Source: Gammaproteobacteria bacterium
Lineage (GTDB): Bacteria; Pseudomonadota; Gammaproteobacteria; Steroidobacterales; GCA-2729495
DNA length: 64,000 nucleotides
Reading direction: 5' to 3'
NCBI GenBank assembly: GCA_028285245.1
Contig: JANQPY010000062.1
Location: 1 to 64,000 of the forward strand
The notes beneath the pieces were generated by a model that ran no database searches, had not been told where the DNA came from, and saw only the letters and a program-made list of their open reading frames with translations. Position 1 is the stretch's first letter. Every line of letters begins with the position of its first letter. The position numbers and the translations under genes are program-made. Shown here piece after piece: positions 1 to 9,208 of the stretch.

Positions 1-6
1 TTTTAA

Positions 7-82
<76 letters not shown>

Positions 83-157
83 GTATTTTCGGGTTGCGGG
101 TAGGACCGTGCGGAGCATGCGGTGCTCAGCGTACGGAAGGCCCCGGAAACCGGGCGG

Positions 158-188
158 CTATTAGGCCGCAGCCGCTGTTCAGCGTCAA
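158..188 (-). promoter_or_regulatory. possible sigma-70 promoter for tRNA-Phe
   Basis: On the minus strand a TTGACG hexamer (183-188) is followed after 19 bases by TAATAG (158-163), about 70 bases upstream of tRNA-Phe. The -35 is close to consensus, but the spacer is long and the -10 is imperfect, so this is a candidate only. Confidence 0.28.
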
Positions 189-226
189 GAATACGGTCTG
201 GCGAGCACTGGAATCGCGCTAACCCT

Positions 227-245
227 CGGTTTTAAAACCGTTTTT
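227..245 (+). other. 14-bp perfect palindrome followed by a T run
   Basis: CGGTTTTAAAACCG at 227-240 is a perfect palindrome followed directly by five T. It could fold as a small terminator-like hairpin (CGGTT/AACCG with a TTAA loop), or it could be an operator, because it abuts the consensus -35 hexamer at 244-249. No plus-strand gene ends just before it in the window, which makes the operator reading slightly more attractive. Confidence 0.35.
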
Positions 246-272
246 GACAGGTGTTGCCGCGCACCCTACCCT
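244..272 (+). promoter_or_regulatory. candidate promoter of egtB-egtD
   Basis: A perfect TTGACA (244-249) is followed after 17 bases by TACCCT (267-272), which matches the -10 consensus at its first two bases and its last. Transcription from here would begin near 280, upstream of the ATG at 340. It would also rule out the TTG at 244, in frame with egtB, as a start codon. Confidence 0.42.
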
Positions 273-339
273 GTTCAACATATTCAAGCGGCCGTCCGAC
301 GCGCCGCACCCTCACCCCACTCATTTAATACAAGTGTCT

Positions 340-1617
340 ATGGCACCCGAATCGGTAGCCTTATCGTCGTCAACCACGCGAGAAGATATCGCGGAGGATT
401 TCGTGGCCACCCGGGCGGCCTCCGAGGCGATTTGTGCCGGTCTCCTCCCTGAAGACTGCGCGATACAGTCCATGCCGTCGGTCAGCCCGTTGAAGTGGCA
501 CCTGGCGCATACGTCGTGGTTTTTCGAGCAGTTCTTGCTCGTGCCCAGGCTGCCTGACTACCAGGTTTTTCACCCGCTGTTCGAGCATCTATTCAACTCT
601 TATTACTACACCAAGGGCCAGATGCATCCCCGGGCAGAGCGCGGCCTTTTGTCTCGCCCCTCTATGGATGAGGTGCTCGGCTATCGTGCGCATGTTGACG
701 CGGGGATAAAGGCGCTCTTGAGCGCGGATCACCGCGGCGAGTTGATTGGTCTCACCGAGCTCGGCATCCAGCACGAGCAGCAGCATCAGGAGCTGATGTT
801 CACGGACATCAAACATGTGTTTTCCGTGAACCCGCTGCAGCCGGCCTATAGAGAAGCGTCAGCCGGCTCGACGAGTCGCGGCCCGGTTGAGATGTTCTAC
901 CGCGAGTTTCCAGGCGGCATTTCTGAGCTGGGCGCGAAGGGCGATGGCAGCCGCTTTTGCTTCGACAATGAAACCCCGCGGCATCGAACCCTGCTGCGGC
1001 CGTTCGCACTGGCTAACCGATTGGTGACGAACAGTGAGTACCGCGAATTCGTGAACGCGGGTGGCTACCGGGACAGCGCCTTGTGGCTTGCCGATGGCTG
1101 GACCTGGCTGCAGCAGGAGTGCATCGAGCGGCCGCTGTACTGGAGCGAAGACCTGCAGCAGGAATTCACGCTGCACGGCCCGCGATCAATTGATGCTAAA
1201 TCACCCGTCAGTCACGTGAGTTTTTACGAGGCGGATGCCTATGCACGTTGGGCCGGAGCGCGCCTGCCGACGGAAGCCGAGTGGGAAGTTGCCGCAAAGG
1301 GCGTTGTCGACGACTCAGCCCGACCGATAACGCTTAGCCCCTCGTCGGCATCACCCGCGTCAGGCAACCTGCAACAGTTGTTCGGCACGCTATGGCAATG
1401 GACACAGAGCGCCTATAGCCCTTATCCGGGCTTCAAGCCACTCACCGGCTCACTCGGCGAGTACAACGGCAAATTCATGTGCAACCAGATGGTTTGCAGG
1501 GGGAGCTCCTGCGTTACCACTCCCGGACACAGCCGCACTACCTATCGCAATTTCTTTTATCCGCACGAACGCTGGCAGTTTTTCGGCGTTCGCCTCGCCA
1601 AAGATGTCGCTGGTTGA
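340..1617 (+). CDS. egtB: ergothioneine biosynthesis sulfoxide synthase EgtB
   Basis: The 425-residue protein has the layout of the non-haem iron enzyme EgtB, which joins trimethylhistidine (hercynine) to a thiol substrate with oxygen to form the sulfoxide precursor of ergothioneine. The N-terminal DinB-like part carries WHLAHT (His54, His57) and HEQQHQE (His145, His149), which match the family's iron-ligand motifs. The C-terminal half is a formylglycine-generating-enzyme/C-type-lectin fold ending in a typical FFGVRLA block. An in-frame TTG at 244 would add 32 residues, but it lies in a probable -35 box and family homology begins after the ATG at 340, so 340 is chosen. No clear Shine-Dalgarno is seen. 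egtD follows 27 bases downstream. Confidence 0.93.
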   Translation: MAPESVALSSSTTREDIAEDFVATRAASEAICAGLLPEDCAIQSMPSVSPLKWHLAHTSWFFEQFLLVPRLPDYQVFHPLFEHLFNSYYYTKGQMHPRAERGLLSRPSMDEVLGYRAHVDAGIKALLSADHRGELIGLTELGIQHEQQHQELMFTDIKHVFSVNPLQPAYREASAGSTSRGPVEMFYREFPGGISELGAKGDGSRFCFDNETPRHRTLLRPFALANRLVTNSEYREFVNAGGYRDSALWLADGWTWLQQECIERPLYWSEDLQQEFTLHGPRSIDAKSPVSHVSFYEADAYARWAGARLPTEAEWEVAAKGVVDDSARPITLSPSSASPASGNLQQLFGTLWQWTQSAYSPYPGFKPLTGSLGEYNGKFMCNQMVCRGSSCVTTPGHSRTTYRNFFYPHERWQFFGVRLAKDVAG

Positions 1618-1644
1618 ACCCAGCGGCCTCAGAGAATACTGAAT

Positions 1645-2604
1645 ATGAGTAATCTGCAGACTGCAGCTCAGTCCAGCCCGCTAAGCGATGAACTTGACGA
1701 ACTGATGTCGGGCCTCAACGAGACTCCGAAACGCGTTTCGCCAAAGTACTTTTACGACGAGCGTGGCTCCCAGCTCTTTGAGTCCATCTGCGAGCAGCCG
1801 GAGTACTACCCGACGCGTACAGAGTTAAAGATCATGCGCACGCACATTGACGAGATATCCAGTGCGGTGGGCACGCGTGTTGCGTTGATCGAGTATGGGT
1901 CGGGCGCCAGTGTGAAAACGCGGCTGTTGCTCGAACACCTGAAGGACCCTGCCGCCTATATCCCGATCGACATATCCGGCGAATTTCTTGCCAGTGTAGC
2001 TAGGCAACTCCGCAGCGAGTTTTCCGAACTGGAGATTCTGCCGGTGGCTGCGGACTTTACCCGGAAAGTCAGGCTGCCTAATCCCAAAATCGAGCCCACA
2101 CGTCGCGTTATCTATTTCCCGGGTTCGACGATCGGCAATTTTTCGCCGGACGAGGCACGCAGCCTGCTCGGCAAAATGCGCGCCGAAGCCGGCGATGATG
2201 GAGGTTTGCTAATCGGCGCGGACCTGGTGAAGTCCAAAGCTGTGCTCGAGGCCGCCTACAACGATACGGCGGGTGTCACTGCGCAATTCAATCTAAATCT
2301 GCTGGAGCACCTCAATGCGCTGTTTGATGCAGACTTTGCGCCGGCTAACTTCCGGCACAAGGCGGTTTACGACGACGAGCACTCCCGTATTGAGATGCGG
2401 CTGATCAGCCTCAAGGATCAGCGCATAACTGTTGCCGACGACGAAATTTCGATACAGGCCGGCGAGTACCTCGTGACTGAGCACTCGCACAAGTTCACGC
2501 TCGAGAGCTTTGCGAAGATGGCCGGATCAGCAGGGTTTGAGATTCAGCAAACCTGGACGGACCCAGACGAGCTATTCAGCGTGCAGTACTTTGTGGCCGC
2601 CTGA
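1645..2604 (+). CDS. egtD: L-histidine N-alpha-methyltransferase EgtD
   Basis: This 319-residue SAM-dependent methyltransferase (DUF2260/EgtD family) trimethylates the alpha-amino group of histidine to give hercynine, the first ergothioneine intermediate. The SAM loop IEYGSGAS starts near residue 82. The conserved FPGSTIGNF block and the C-terminal VTEHSHKF region follow, and the length is normal for the family. It lies directly after egtB, so the pair can supply both committed steps. No gene for the gamma-glutamylcysteine ligase (egtA), the amidohydrolase (egtC) or the lyase (egtE) is present in the window. Confidence 0.95.
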   Translation: MSNLQTAAQSSPLSDELDELMSGLNETPKRVSPKYFYDERGSQLFESICEQPEYYPTRTELKIMRTHIDEISSAVGTRVALIEYGSGASVKTRLLLEHLKDPAAYIPIDISGEFLASVARQLRSEFSELEILPVAADFTRKVRLPNPKIEPTRRVIYFPGSTIGNFSPDEARSLLGKMRAEAGDDGGLLIGADLVKSKAVLEAAYNDTAGVTAQFNLNLLEHLNALFDADFAPANFRHKAVYDDEHSRIEMRLISLKDQRITVADDEISIQAGEYLVTEHSHKFTLESFAKMAGSAGFEIQQTWTDPDELFSVQYFVAA

Positions 2605-2635
2605 TCCTGCTCCATCAGTCAGGCAACAGCAAAGC

Positions 2636-2902
2636 TTACTCAGGCACGAACTCGTCCGGCTTTTCTGAGCCTTCGCCGAACAGAAACTTATCCATCTCTT
2701 TTTCCAGGAACTCTCGCGCCTTTGGCTCGATCGGTGTGAGCCGGTACTCGTTGATCAGCATGGTTTGATGGCTTAGCCACTGCTCCCAGGCCTGCTTGGA
2801 AACCTGCGCAAAGATCTTCTTGCCCGTTTCTCCCGGGTAGGGTGGATAGTCCAGCCCTTCAGCTTCAACACCGAGCAGTACGCAGTTCACCATGCGCGTC
2901 AT
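2636..2902 (-). CDS. yggX: probable Fe(2+)-trafficking protein YggX
   Basis: This small acidic 88-residue protein belongs to the YggX family, associated with iron trafficking and protection of iron-sulfur enzymes from oxidative damage. The family hallmark is the N-terminal segment with a conserved Cys (MVNCVLLG), followed by the [14 protein letters not shown] and [10 protein letters not shown] helices. Its ATG overlaps the stop of mutY by four bases, so translation is probably coupled. A GGAG stands 11 bases upstream. The mutY-yggX pairing is the same as in Escherichia coli. Confidence 0.95.
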   Translation of the reverse strand: MTRMVNCVLLGVEAEGLDYPPYPGETGKKIFAQVSKQAWEQWLSHQTMLINEYRLTPIEPKAREFLEKEMDKFLFGEGSEKPDEFVPE

Positions 2903-4008
2903 GTTTCTTCTCCGAGGGAATCAAGCAATCGCGATACCGGCGCGGCAAGACCTACCTGCGCTGGTTCGGAAAGCTTATACCAAAGCCATCTGCCTGGCTC
3001 CATGACGGCGCGCGGTTCCTCCGCCAACTCCAGCCGCAGTGGGTGAATGTCCAGGTCGAAGTGTGTGAAGGTATGACTCACGACCGGCTGTTCACACCGG
3101 CGTGCGGGCTCAATCCCCAACTGCCGACGGCACCAGCCTGCATCGGCCTGCTCGCTCGACGCAGTGGCGTTTTTAGCGACTTCCGGAAACCCGTACAGAC
3201 CGCCCCAGATACCCTCGGGTGGCCGCTGCTCCAGGAGCACCGCCCCATCCGGACGGGAAATCACCAGGGCTGTAATGCTGCGCCGCGGACGCTGCCGCCG
3301 TGGCTTCTTACCCGGCACTTCGCTCACTGTACCGGCGGCCCGCGCTGCACACGATTGCGTAAACGGGCAGCGCTCGCAGTCCGGAGACGATCGCCGGCAC
3401 AGCGTGGCGCCCAGGTCCATGATTGCCTGCGTGTACGCAGGCACGTCTGTCTGCGGCGTGCACTGCTCCGCGTACTCCCACAACTCACGGCCGACTGCCG
3501 CGGTGCCCGGCCACCCGCGAACGTTGTATAGCCGCGCGAGCACCCGCTTTACATTGCCGTCGAGTATCGGCGCGCGGCCACCGCAGGCAATTGAAACGAT
3601 TGCACCGGCGGTTGAGCGGCCGATACCCGGAAGCGCGACCAGCGCTGCAACATCGGTTGGAAACTCACCACCGTGTTCTGCACAAACCTGCTGCGCTGTG
3701 CGATGCAGATTGCGAGCCCGCGCGTAGTAGCCCAACCCGGACCACAGATGCAGCACGCGATCCAGAGGCGCTTCAGCCAGGGCCCAAACATCAGGAAACT
3801 CGGCCATGAAGCGGCTGAAGTACCGCGCAACAGTCATCACCTGCGTCTGCTGGAGCATGATCTCGGAGATCCACACCCGATAGGCCGAAATGTTTTGCTG
3901 CCATGGCAGGTCCGTGCGTCCATAGACATGCCACCAGGCAAGCAGTGCGGGGGCGACCGTTTGTGGATCCGGGCCGCTCAGCTCGGCGTCTTTCGATACG
4001 CCACCCAT
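2899..4008 (-). CDS. mutY: A/G-specific adenine glycosylase MutY
   Basis: This base-excision repair enzyme removes adenine mispaired with 8-oxoguanine. With the ATG at 4008 it has 369 residues. The catalytic Glu49 is in [10 protein letters not shown], the helix-hairpin-helix LPGIG is at 126-130, and the catalytic Asp150 is in [10 protein letters not shown] [4Fe-4S] cluster motif has Cys204, 211, 214 and 220 with the expected C-x6-C-x2-C-x5-C spacing. A MutT-like C-terminal domain with FTHFDL recognises oxoG. The ATG shares its A with the asmA stop (TGATG); a GTG one codon upstream is an alternative. Confidence 0.97.
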   Translation of the reverse strand: MGGVSKDAELSGPDPQTVAPALLAWWHVYGRTDLPWQQNISAYRVWISEIMLQQTQVMTVARYFSRFMAEFPDVWALAEAPLDRVLHLWSGLGYYARARNLHRTAQQVCAEHGGEFPTDVAALVALPGIGRSTAGAIVSIACGGRAPILDGNVKRVLARLYNVRGWPGTAAVGRELWEYAEQCTPQTDVPAYTQAIMDLGATLCRRSSPDCERCPFTQSCAARAAGTVSEVPGKKPRRQRPRRSITALVISRPDGAVLLEQRPPEGIWGGLYGFPEVAKNATASSEQADAGWCRRQLGIEPARRCEQPVVSHTFTHFDLDIHPLRLELAEEPRAVMEPGRWLWYKLSEPAQVGLAAPVSRLLDSLGEET

Positions 4009-6302
4009 CACAGGCCCAGCGCGTCGCGCAGACGATCCTTCAGCACGTCCTCAGGTTTTCTGCGCTCGGCCGGCGGCTGCTCAGGCGACTCAGCGCCATC
4101 GGGCGCTACATTTTCCTCAGGCGCAGGCGCTTCGTCCCGGTCACCGCCGAGCTCACGGCGCAGGATGTCGCCTAAAATTCGGCCAGCATTTGCTTTCAGC
4201 AAATCACCCAGATCAATCGCGGGTTTCGGCTCGCTGACGGTGCCTTTGAGCCGCACTGGAATGGTGAGTCCGTTTAGATCGCCCAGATCTTCGCCATCGG
4301 GAAACTCTGGTTCGTCCAGAACCTTTGCCTGCAGCCGGTAGTCGAGCGATTGATCCAGAAGCCCCAGCTCACCTCTCCCAGTGAGCCGCATAAACGAAAG
4401 CCTGGCAGCCACGCTGCTCGTGTTGAGCCGGCCGTTGCCTAGAGTACCGGCGATATTGAGCGACTCTAGTGGGGTCTCGGGCGATGCCGGAGTCGGGGGC
4501 AGCGGGTCACCCTTCACCCGGGCCCGTGCCTTGCGGATCTCGTGCCACAGATCCGTGCCCCGAAATACGCCGTCGGTGAGATTGACTGACAAATCACCCG
4601 AGAAACTGGCTAACAGTGAGTCGGCATCCAGTCCGCTGCCCGATCCTTGCAAGCGCGCGGTCACCAGACCACCCAACTCCGAGACATCGGCGACGTCCAC
4701 CAGCAGCGAGTCAATCTTTACTCCGCTGAGAGTCTGCTGAGCATCAACCCGAGGGATTGCGTCAAGGAGATTTATTGTTAGCTGGCCGCGGTAGGTGCCC
4801 TCGTAGAGCTCGGCGCTCAGCGGATCCAAGGTCAGCACACCGTTCTTCGCGCGCAGCCTGCTATCAACGTTTGCCAACTGCGCACCGCCCACCTGAAGCT
4901 TGTCCAGCTTAAGCGTGCCGAGCAGATTCAGGTCTTTTAGGCCATCGTTATCGCCGCGGCCGGTCGCGGCGCTTACTTGACCTTCGGTCCCGGCTTCATC
5001 AGGCGGCAGGTAGCGATCCAGATCAAACTGATCAGCCACTAGTGAAAAACTGTAGTCGATTGGCGCGTCAGTCCGCTGGGCCAACTCGCCCGTGATGCGT
5101 GTGTCGTCCAACACAATATCCACGTGCGTGAGCGCCCGGCGTTTGCTGTCGAATACAAAGCGGCTTTTCCCCGAAAGACGCGAAAACACCTGGGGATCCG
5201 CAGTTGGCGGCAAATCGATGCCAAGCGCACCCAACCACTCTCGGGGGGATACTTCCTCGATCACGATGTCACCATCGGAGGACCAGTATTGCAGCCCCGC
5301 CTCAACGAAACCTACCTTAACCGCTGCATTAGCACCGCCGCTCTCCACATTGGCCGTTATGCGCCCTACGCGTGCCGTGCGGGCGGCGTACGCCAGCTTC
5401 GTGACTGCAATATCCATGGAGACCTTGCCGCCCGGCAGGCTGGGGTCTTCGCCAGCCAACTCACCGCTCAAGCCGGTAAGTTCAATCACGGCGACGTCGC
5501 CGAGCATCACCTTGGCCGCCGGCGTAGCCAGCGTCGCCCTGGCCGACTCGAGCTGCGCCAACCCCATTGCGATAACGGTTGCCTGCAAATCGGTCAACTC
5601 AATAGTGGGAACCTCGCCACTCACCAACGCGGCGCTGGCTTCGGCCTCGACTCGGCCGGTGGCACCCAGCTCCGGTGCCGCAAAGTCCATCGATGCTTCC
5701 AGTGGAAAGTCGTCGGCCGCAGCGATGCGGCCAGTCTTTAGAGCGACATCGCTGAACTCGTAACGAACCCCTTCAACTTCGTCAGCGTAGGAAACGCTGG
5801 AGTCCTCGACATCAATCTCGGCGATGGCCAGGCCAGAGAAGGGCTGAGATGCGGTGTCCGATTCGTTGTCTGTCTGCGCAGCTTCATTGGTGTTTGCGTC
5901 GGGAGAGAAGCTCCAGTTGCTGCTCCCATCAGCCCGGCGCTTCAATGCCAGCGACAGACCCTCAAGCGATAGCCCGGTAATCTCAAGTTCACGCTCGGCT
6001 AACAGTGGCCACAGGCGCACACCAAGGCGGGCCATCTCAGCGCGCGCAAAGTCTTCATCGCCAAACCCGGCTGGATTGCCAAGCGTCGCGTCTTCGACGG
6101 CAACGCCGCAGCAGGGTGCAAAGCTTAACGACAACGGCCCGCGAATCGTCAGTTCGCGACCTGTCTCCGCCTCGACTAACGCAGCGATCCTCTCTCGATA
6201 GTCATTTGGGTCGACAAGCCAGACGAGCGCCGCTACGCCGGCGCCAGCAAGGACTATCAGTGCAGCAGTAAGGAAGAGCAGTAGTTTCGTCAGGCGGCGC
6301 AT
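4008..6302 (-). CDS. AsmA family protein
   Basis: This large AsmA-type protein has an N-terminal transmembrane anchor (about residues 5-27) followed by the family signature VDPNDYRERI. A long periplasmic beta-rich region follows, with the second AsmA domain near the C-terminus (SGDLSVNLTDGVFRGTDL). AsmA-like proteins are thought to act in outer-membrane biogenesis and lipid transport between membranes. The C-terminal tail is rich in Glu and Pro. The start at 6302 gives 764 residues and the usual Arg/Lys-flanked anchor; ATG 6311 and TTG 6338 are in frame upstream. It heads the asmA-mutY-yggX operon. Confidence 0.88.
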   Translation of the reverse strand: MRRLTKLLLFLTAALIVLAGAGVAALVWLVDPNDYRERIAALVEAETGRELTIRGPLSLSFAPCCGVAVEDATLGNPAGFGDEDFARAEMARLGVRLWPLLAERELEITGLSLEGLSLALKRRADGSSNWSFSPDANTNEAAQTDNESDTASQPFSGLAIAEIDVEDSSVSYADEVEGVRYEFSDVALKTGRIAAADDFPLEASMDFAAPELGATGRVEAEASAALVSGEVPTIELTDLQATVIAMGLAQLESARATLATPAAKVMLGDVAVIELTGLSGELAGEDPSLPGGKVSMDIAVTKLAYAARTARVGRITANVESGGANAAVKVGFVEAGLQYWSSDGDIVIEEVSPREWLGALGIDLPPTADPQVFSRLSGKSRFVFDSKRRALTHVDIVLDDTRITGELAQRTDAPIDYSFSLVADQFDLDRYLPPDEAGTEGQVSAATGRGDNDGLKDLNLLGTLKLDKLQVGGAQLANVDSRLRAKNGVLTLDPLSAELYEGTYRGQLTINLLDAIPRVDAQQTLSGVKIDSLLVDVADVSELGGLVTARLQGSGSGLDADSLLASFSGDLSVNLTDGVFRGTDLWHEIRKARARVKGDPLPPTPASPETPLESLNIAGTLGNGRLNTSSVAARLSFMRLTGRGELGLLDQSLDYRLQAKVLDEPEFPDGEDLGDLNGLTIPVRLKGTVSEPKPAIDLGDLLKANAGRILGDILRRELGGDRDEAPAPEENVAPDGAESPEQPPAERRKPEDVLKDRLRDALGL

Positions 6303-6362
6303 GCCGCCCATTACAGCATCGAGGCCGCCTGTAACCAACCATTTTGAATGCGGCTGTGCCGA

Positions 6363-6851
6363 TCAGCAGTCGCGGTCGGCGATCTCCACAACCGGTGGGT
6401 TGCCCAAAGTAATGGGCGGGGTATAGCGCACTCCGCAAGCGGTCGAAGCTTTGCTGTCGCGGTGCTGCCATGCGCCATTCGCGAACGAGAACGCCGACAT
6501 CTCAGCAGGCCGCAGTGTGCGAGTGATGGTGGCCGCCGAAGGGTAGCCATTGATCATGCTGACTTCGCCGCCGGGAAACATCATTACCGTCGGCTCGTCG
6601 GCGGCAGCCCAAAAGGCGTTGGCAAGATTCGCCGCGCTGGCCACGCTGCCGGCGAGCGCAAGTGTTTGCGATTTACGTGTGTCGGCAGCCAGTTGAATCT
6701 GCCGGGGTACAGCGAGCGCCGCCAATACAGCCAGACAGGAAACCAGCACCGCGATGTCAACTCGGGTGAGCCGAGAACGGCGAGGCTGTACAGGTGTGGC
6801 AGGCTGATAACTGGCTGAAGACACTGAACACGACAACTCACGAGACCACAA
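6363..6851 (-). CDS. type IV pilin-like / pseudopilin-like protein with degenerate processing site
   Basis: The 162-residue protein has a polar N-terminal stretch and then a single hydrophobic helix (VDIAVLVSCLAVLAALAVPR, about residues 31-50) that mimics a type IV prepilin helix ending in the usual A-x-P. The C-terminal half resembles MshA-type pilins, including a Cys in STACGVRYTPP and a final Cys that could form the terminal disulfide. The canonical G-F-T-x-x-E cleavage site is not present: SRLTRVD stands in its place, with Asp where Glu+5 is expected. No other pilus gene is nearby. The start is uncertain (TTG at 6851). Confidence 0.55.
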   Translation of the reverse strand: MWSRELSCSVSSASYQPATPVQPRRSRLTRVDIAVLVSCLAVLAALAVPRQIQLAADTRKSQTLALAGSVASAANLANAFWAAADEPTVMMFPGGEVSMINGYPSAATITRTLRPAEMSAFSFANGAWQHRDSKASTACGVRYTPPITLGNPPVVEIADRDC

Positions 6852-7461
6852 AACAGTCTCTACGTCCGGGCGGAAAATGTCTGTGATCAGGCTCCCAGTC
6901 GCAGAAGCGAGCTAGCGCCGTCGGCGTAGCCGGCGACATCGCCGGTGGAGAAACAATCGGCGCCGGCACTCAAGAGCTGGCATCAACACAATGCAGAGGA
7001 TAGCTCCGCCTTTCGCCCAGTTTATGGTCACGCCAGACGTGGCGATGAGCCCGAGTGCGGCCGCCATTCCGGCGACCGCGATGGCCGCGACTCGGACCGA
7101 CCAGCTGTCGCGGGCCAGATCGGCGAGTGCGCCGAGTTGCGCGCCCCAGCGCATTGGCCAGGCGGCGGCACCGCGGGGAGACCGGGGGTCCGCAATCAAC
7201 AGATATCCACAACCGCGCAGATAGCCTCGGATAAAGTGCATGCCGGATTCTGCGCCCGGGTTGTTCCCCGATGCCACATCGCAATCTGCTGTTATGAAAA
7301 AGAAACCGCCTTCCCTGTGACCCAGCTCCCAATAATCCGCCGTTAACTGTGAATGCAGTCTCACCGACCCTGGAGGCGTTGGATTACGCTCATGAGTAGC
7401 CCCTATAGCGGGCGCAATGGGCCGAATCGCGCGGGATTCGCCTCGAAACGAACTTCGCCTA
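6852..7461. other. 610-bp stretch without a confident gene
   Basis: This interval separates the pilin-like gene from the signalling operon. The only coding candidate is a doubtful minus-strand reading frame (6912-7241). An inverted repeat CGAATC/GATTCG with a short loop lies about 25 bases before the receiver-GGDEF-EAL start. TTGGAT near 7379 with a TATAGC-like hexamer about 19 bases further on could be a weak promoter. No tRNA, repeat array or convincing terminator was seen. Confidence 0.5.
6912..7241 (-). CDS. doubtful small hypothetical membrane protein
   Basis: An ATG at 7241 opens 109 codons. The product would have two hydrophobic stretches (around SVRVAAIAVAGMAAALGLIA and AKGGAILCIVLMPALE) and a very Arg-rich tail. 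No Shine-Dalgarno precedes the ATG, no family is recognised, and the Arg-rich end looks like chance translation of GC-rich DNA. It is listed because it is the only minus-strand candidate in an otherwise empty interval. Confidence 0.22.
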   Translation of the reverse strand: MHFIRGYLRGCGYLLIADPRSPRGAAAWPMRWGAQLGALADLARDSWSVRVAAIAVAGMAAALGLIATSGVTINWAKGGAILCIVLMPALECRRRLFLHRRCRRLRRRR

Positions 7462-9198
7462 ATGCCAATGAAACTGCTACTGGTTGAAGACAACCTCGAC
7501 GATGCCGATTTTCTGGCAGCGTCTCTGCGCCGACACAAAGTGGAGGACGTAGAGCTTTTTCATGTCACGTCATTAAAAGACGCAGTCCAGGCACTGGAGA
7601 AAGAACGCTTCGACGTGATTCTCCTTGATCTGCATCTGCCTGACGGCTCAGGCGTGGAATGCGTCGACACCATATACGCAACCGAGCAGGCCACACCCGT
7701 TGTCGTGCTGAGCGGGCAGGACGATGAAGACTTTGCCTTAAGCATGCTCAACAAGGGCGTGCAGGATTACCTTGTGAAGTGGGAAGGCAATACGCAAACC
7801 ATCATGCGGGCCATTCGCTATGCAGTGGAGCGAAAGCGCAGCGAAATCCGCCTCAACTACATGGCGCAGTACGACACGCTCACCGAGATACCGAACCGTG
7901 AGTACTTTAACGATCAGCTGGTGCGGGCCACGGCCAGAGCGCGCCGTGAAGGAAGAAAAGTAGCGCTGCTGTTCCTCGATCTGGATCAGTTCAAGGTCGT
8001 GAACGACACACTGGGCCATTTCGCGGGCGACAAGCTGCTGCGGGAGATGGCCAGCCGCCTGAAACAATCCCTGCGCGGCGGAGATGTACTGGCCCGTCTG
8101 GGTGGCGACGAGTTTGCGGTCTTGCTTGAGGGACTCGACGGCCCCCTTGACGCCGAAACCATTGCCCGCGGCATTCTTGACGTGGTCTCAGCACCCTTCC
8201 AGATCGAAGGGCGCGAATTCAATGTGACCACGAGCATCGGCATCACGATGTATCCGAATGACAACAGCGATGCGCCGACGTTGCTGAAGAACGCAGATAT
8301 CGCGATGTATCAGGCCAAAGAGCAAGGCCGCAACAACTATCAGTTCTTCACGCAGAAGATGCACCGGGATCTGCTGCACTACCACCAGCTGGAGAACGAT
8401 ATCCGTGAGGCCATCGCGGACGAACAGTTCACGCTGGTGTATCAGCCTAAGGTGAACCTGGTCTCGCGCAAGCTGGAAGGTCTCGAAGCGTTGCTCCGAT
8501 GGCATCACGATGAGCGCGGCAAGGTCTCTCCAGCCGACTTCATCCCGGTCGCCGAACAGAGTGGGCATATCGTGCCGCTAGGCGCCTGGGTCCTGGCCGA
8601 GGTCTGCCGAACCATTAACCGCTGGCAGGCGACCGGGCTGCCTGTGGTGCCTGTTTCCGTGAATGTATCGGCGCGGCAATTTCAGCAGGCTGACTTTCAT
8701 CGACGGGTGGCTGATGTACTCCGGCACCAGGCTATTGACCCGGCTCTCATTGAGCTGGAACTGACTGAGGGCCTGCTGATGGAGGACACCGAGTCAGCCC
8801 AGGAAGCACTCAGCTCACTCAAGGCGACCGGCGTACGCATCTCCATTGACGACTTTGGTACTGGCCACTCCTGCCTGAACTATCTGCGACGATTTCCTAT
8901 CGACGTGCTGAAGATCGACAAATCCTTCGTTACCGACGTTGAGAGTGGCGGCGATAGCTCCGTGATCATCGAGGCCATCATTTCACTGGCCCGGAGCCTG
9001 AACCTGAAGACCGTAGCCGAGGGTGTCGAAACCCGGGATCAGCTGAACTTCCTCCTCGACCGCGGCTGCCTGGTGGCACAGGGCTTCCTGTTTGGTCAAC
9101 CGATGACCCGCCAGGAAGTGGTGCCGTTCCTGCAGGATCTCATGGAGGACGAGCCCGGCTTCAGGACCTCGCGGCTGCCTGCTGTGGACGTCGCCTGA
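7462..9198 (+). CDS. response regulator with GGDEF and EAL domains
   Basis: This 578-residue protein makes or breaks cyclic di-GMP under control of a receiver domain. The receiver occupies about residues 1-120, with phosphoacceptor Asp56 in LLDLHLP. The GGDEF active site is intact at 214-218, and an RGGD sits five residues upstream as in a c-di-GMP inhibitory I-site. The EAL domain keeps EALLR (342-346), NVSARQF, the IDDFGTG loop and the late AEGVET motif, so both activities look possible. The start at 7462 begins the receiver (MPMKLLLVEDN); 7468 and an upstream codon at 7417 are alternatives. The kinase gene begins 10 bases after its stop. Confidence 0.93.
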   Translation: MPMKLLLVEDNLDDADFLAASLRRHKVEDVELFHVTSLKDAVQALEKERFDVILLDLHLPDGSGVECVDTIYATEQATPVVVLSGQDDEDFALSMLNKGVQDYLVKWEGNTQTIMRAIRYAVERKRSEIRLNYMAQYDTLTEIPNREYFNDQLVRATARARREGRKVALLFLDLDQFKVVNDTLGHFAGDKLLREMASRLKQSLRGGDVLARLGGDEFAVLLEGLDGPLDAETIARGILDVVSAPFQIEGREFNVTTSIGITMYPNDNSDAPTLLKNADIAMYQAKEQGRNNYQFFTQKMHRDLLHYHQLENDIREAIADEQFTLVYQPKVNLVSRKLEGLEALLRWHHDERGKVSPADFIPVAEQSGHIVPLGAWVLAEVCRTINRWQATGLPVVPVSVNVSARQFQQADFHRRVADVLRHQAIDPALIELELTEGLLMEDTESAQEALSSLKATGVRISIDDFGTGHSCLNYLRRFPIDVLKIDKSFVTDVESGGDSSVIIEAIISLARSLNLKTVAEGVETRDQLNFLLDRGCLVAQGFLFGQPMTRQEVVPFLQDLMEDEPGFRTSRLPAVDVA

Positions 9199-9208
9199 TC
9201 ACTCGCTC

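Noticed and set aside
2842..4341. Several open plus-strand frames opposite mutY and asmA
   Set aside because: They are antisense to strongly conserved genes and are rich in Arg, Pro and Ser, as expected for shadow frames of GC-rich DNA.
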